Below are positions 63,641 to 64,000 of a stretch of 64,000 nucleotides of DNA, piece after piece. Position numbers and translations under genes: made by a program. Within the stretch, counting starts at the first letter, position 1; the number at the start of each line of letters is the position of its first letter. Source of the DNA: JADJPO01 sp046330955 (GTDB lineage: Bacteria; Actinomycetota; Actinomycetes; Actinomycetales; Kineosporiaceae); NCBI GenBank assembly GCA_046330955.1, contig JAXLRT010000006.1:135766-199765 (forward strand). The letters run 5' to 3'. The notes beneath the pieces were generated by a model. It made no database searches, had not been told where the DNA came from, and saw only the letters and a list, made by a program, of their open reading frames with translations.

Positions 63641-63646
63641 TACCTT
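63641..63646 (+). promoter_or_regulatory. -10 element TACCTT for leaderless prfB
   Basis: TACCTT ends 6 nt before the GTG of prfB, which has no ribosome-binding site, so a leaderless transcript is predicted. Confidence 0.5.
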
Positions 63647-63652
63647 TGCGCT

Positions 63653-64000
63653 GTGGCCGTCGACTTTCCCGTAGAGCTCCGTAACCTCCGTCAGACCCTT
63701 GCCTCGATTCTCGAGGTGAGCGATGTCGAGGGGTTGCAGAAGCAGGTCGCCGAGTTGTCCGAGCAGGCCTCGGCGCCCGATCTCTGGGACGACCCCGAGC
63801 GCGCCCAGCAGGTCACCAGCAAGTTGTCACACGTGCAGTCCGAGCTCGATCGGCTGACCCGGATGACCTCGCGGGTGGACGACCTCGAGGTGCTGGTGCA
63901 GATGGCCGAGGAGGAGAGCGACGCCGACACGCTCGCCGAGGCGGAGGCCGAACTCGTCGAGGTCACCAAGGCGCTCGGCGAGCTCGAGGTGCGCACCCTG
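63653..64000 (+). CDS. prfB: Peptide chain release factor 2 (partial, runs off the window)
   Basis: The first 116 codons encode the helical N-terminal domain of RF2: ELRNLRQTLASILEVSDVEGL, then QASAPDLWDDPERAQQVTSKLS, the conserved opening of the family. RF2 ends translation at UGA and UAA codons. The frame is open throughout, so the programmed +1 frameshift site found near codon 26 in many bacteria is absent. The GTG start is supported by TACCTT 6 nt upstream. The catalytic and codon-recognition domains lie outside the window. Confidence 0.92.
   Translation, partial: MAVDFPVELRNLRQTLASILEVSDVEGLQKQVAELSEQASAPDLWDDPERAQQVTSKLSHVQSELDRLTRMTSRVDDLEVLVQMAEEESDADTLAEAEAELVEVTKALGELEVRTL

Noticed and set aside
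63653..63760. Programmed frameshift in prfB
   Set aside because: The frame is open from the start through the conserved N-terminal domain, and no CTTTGA slippery stop is present near codon 26.

Overview
The window is a compact, very GC-rich chromosomal segment from an actinobacterium (Actinomycetes). Gene content and order show this: a zinc-ribbon protein, phosphomannomutase, Trm112-like protein, SIS isomerase, CDF transporter, S-adenosylhomocysteinase, the mtrA-mtrB-lpqB cluster, comFC, hpf and secA, then a PdtaS-like kinase, a whiB1-like gene and a sigF/rsbW pair. This order is shared in outline with Streptomyces and Mycobacterium. A genus cannot be named from the sequence alone. No rRNA, tRNA or CRISPR array was seen.

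Layout. 1-7.3 kb: the mannose/sugar-phosphate operon running into a histidine kinase, a convergent response regulator whose 3' end overlaps the kinase gene, and a DedA membrane protein. 7.3-10.8 kb: an accessory patch with a lower-GC, frameshifted secreted trypsin-like protease remnant, a two-gene module made of a caspase-like DUF6345 protein and a partner, and a LysE exporter. 10.9-14.2 kb: ahcY followed by a decayed IS110-family element. 14.2-21.5 kb: RDD and SpoIIM-like membrane proteins fired from overlapping divergent promoters, then a minus-strand operon (membrane protein, DUF4129, DUF4350, MoxR ATPase, DUF58). 21.6-33.2 kb: mtrA-mtrB-lpqB, comFC, hpf, an AlkX/YcaQ-type DNA glycosylase, a secreted protein, a tandem GNAT protein and secA. 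33.2-45.9 kb: DUF6459, a HAD hydrolase, a wax-ester/TAG synthase-like acyltransferase, DUF6912, a diguanylate cyclase, a TetR/MmpL divergent pair, a secreted protein, pruA, a VapBC-type toxin-antitoxin pair and DUF2505. 45.9-54.9 kb: the giant NAD-glutamate dehydrogenase, PdtaS-like kinase, whiB1-like gene, small membrane protein, sigF and rsbW. 55-64 kb: an FHA-FtsK/SpoIIIE ATPase, a DUF3516 helicase, a PilZ protein, a sulfotransferase and the start of prfB.

A recurring theme is leaderless expression: many first genes have a TANNNT or CANNNT hexamer ending 6 or 7 nt before an ATG or GTG with no Shine-Dalgarno sequence, whereas downstream genes are joined by 1-4 bp overlaps. Convergent gene pairs often meet at strong hairpins or overlap at their 3' ends. 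The most interesting items are the split DUF6345 caspase-like module, a cluster of three DnaA-box-like sites upstream of the DUF3516 helicase, overlapping divergent -10 elements between the RDD and SpoIIM genes, a palindromic intergenic repeat family, and the TetR/MmpL operator region.
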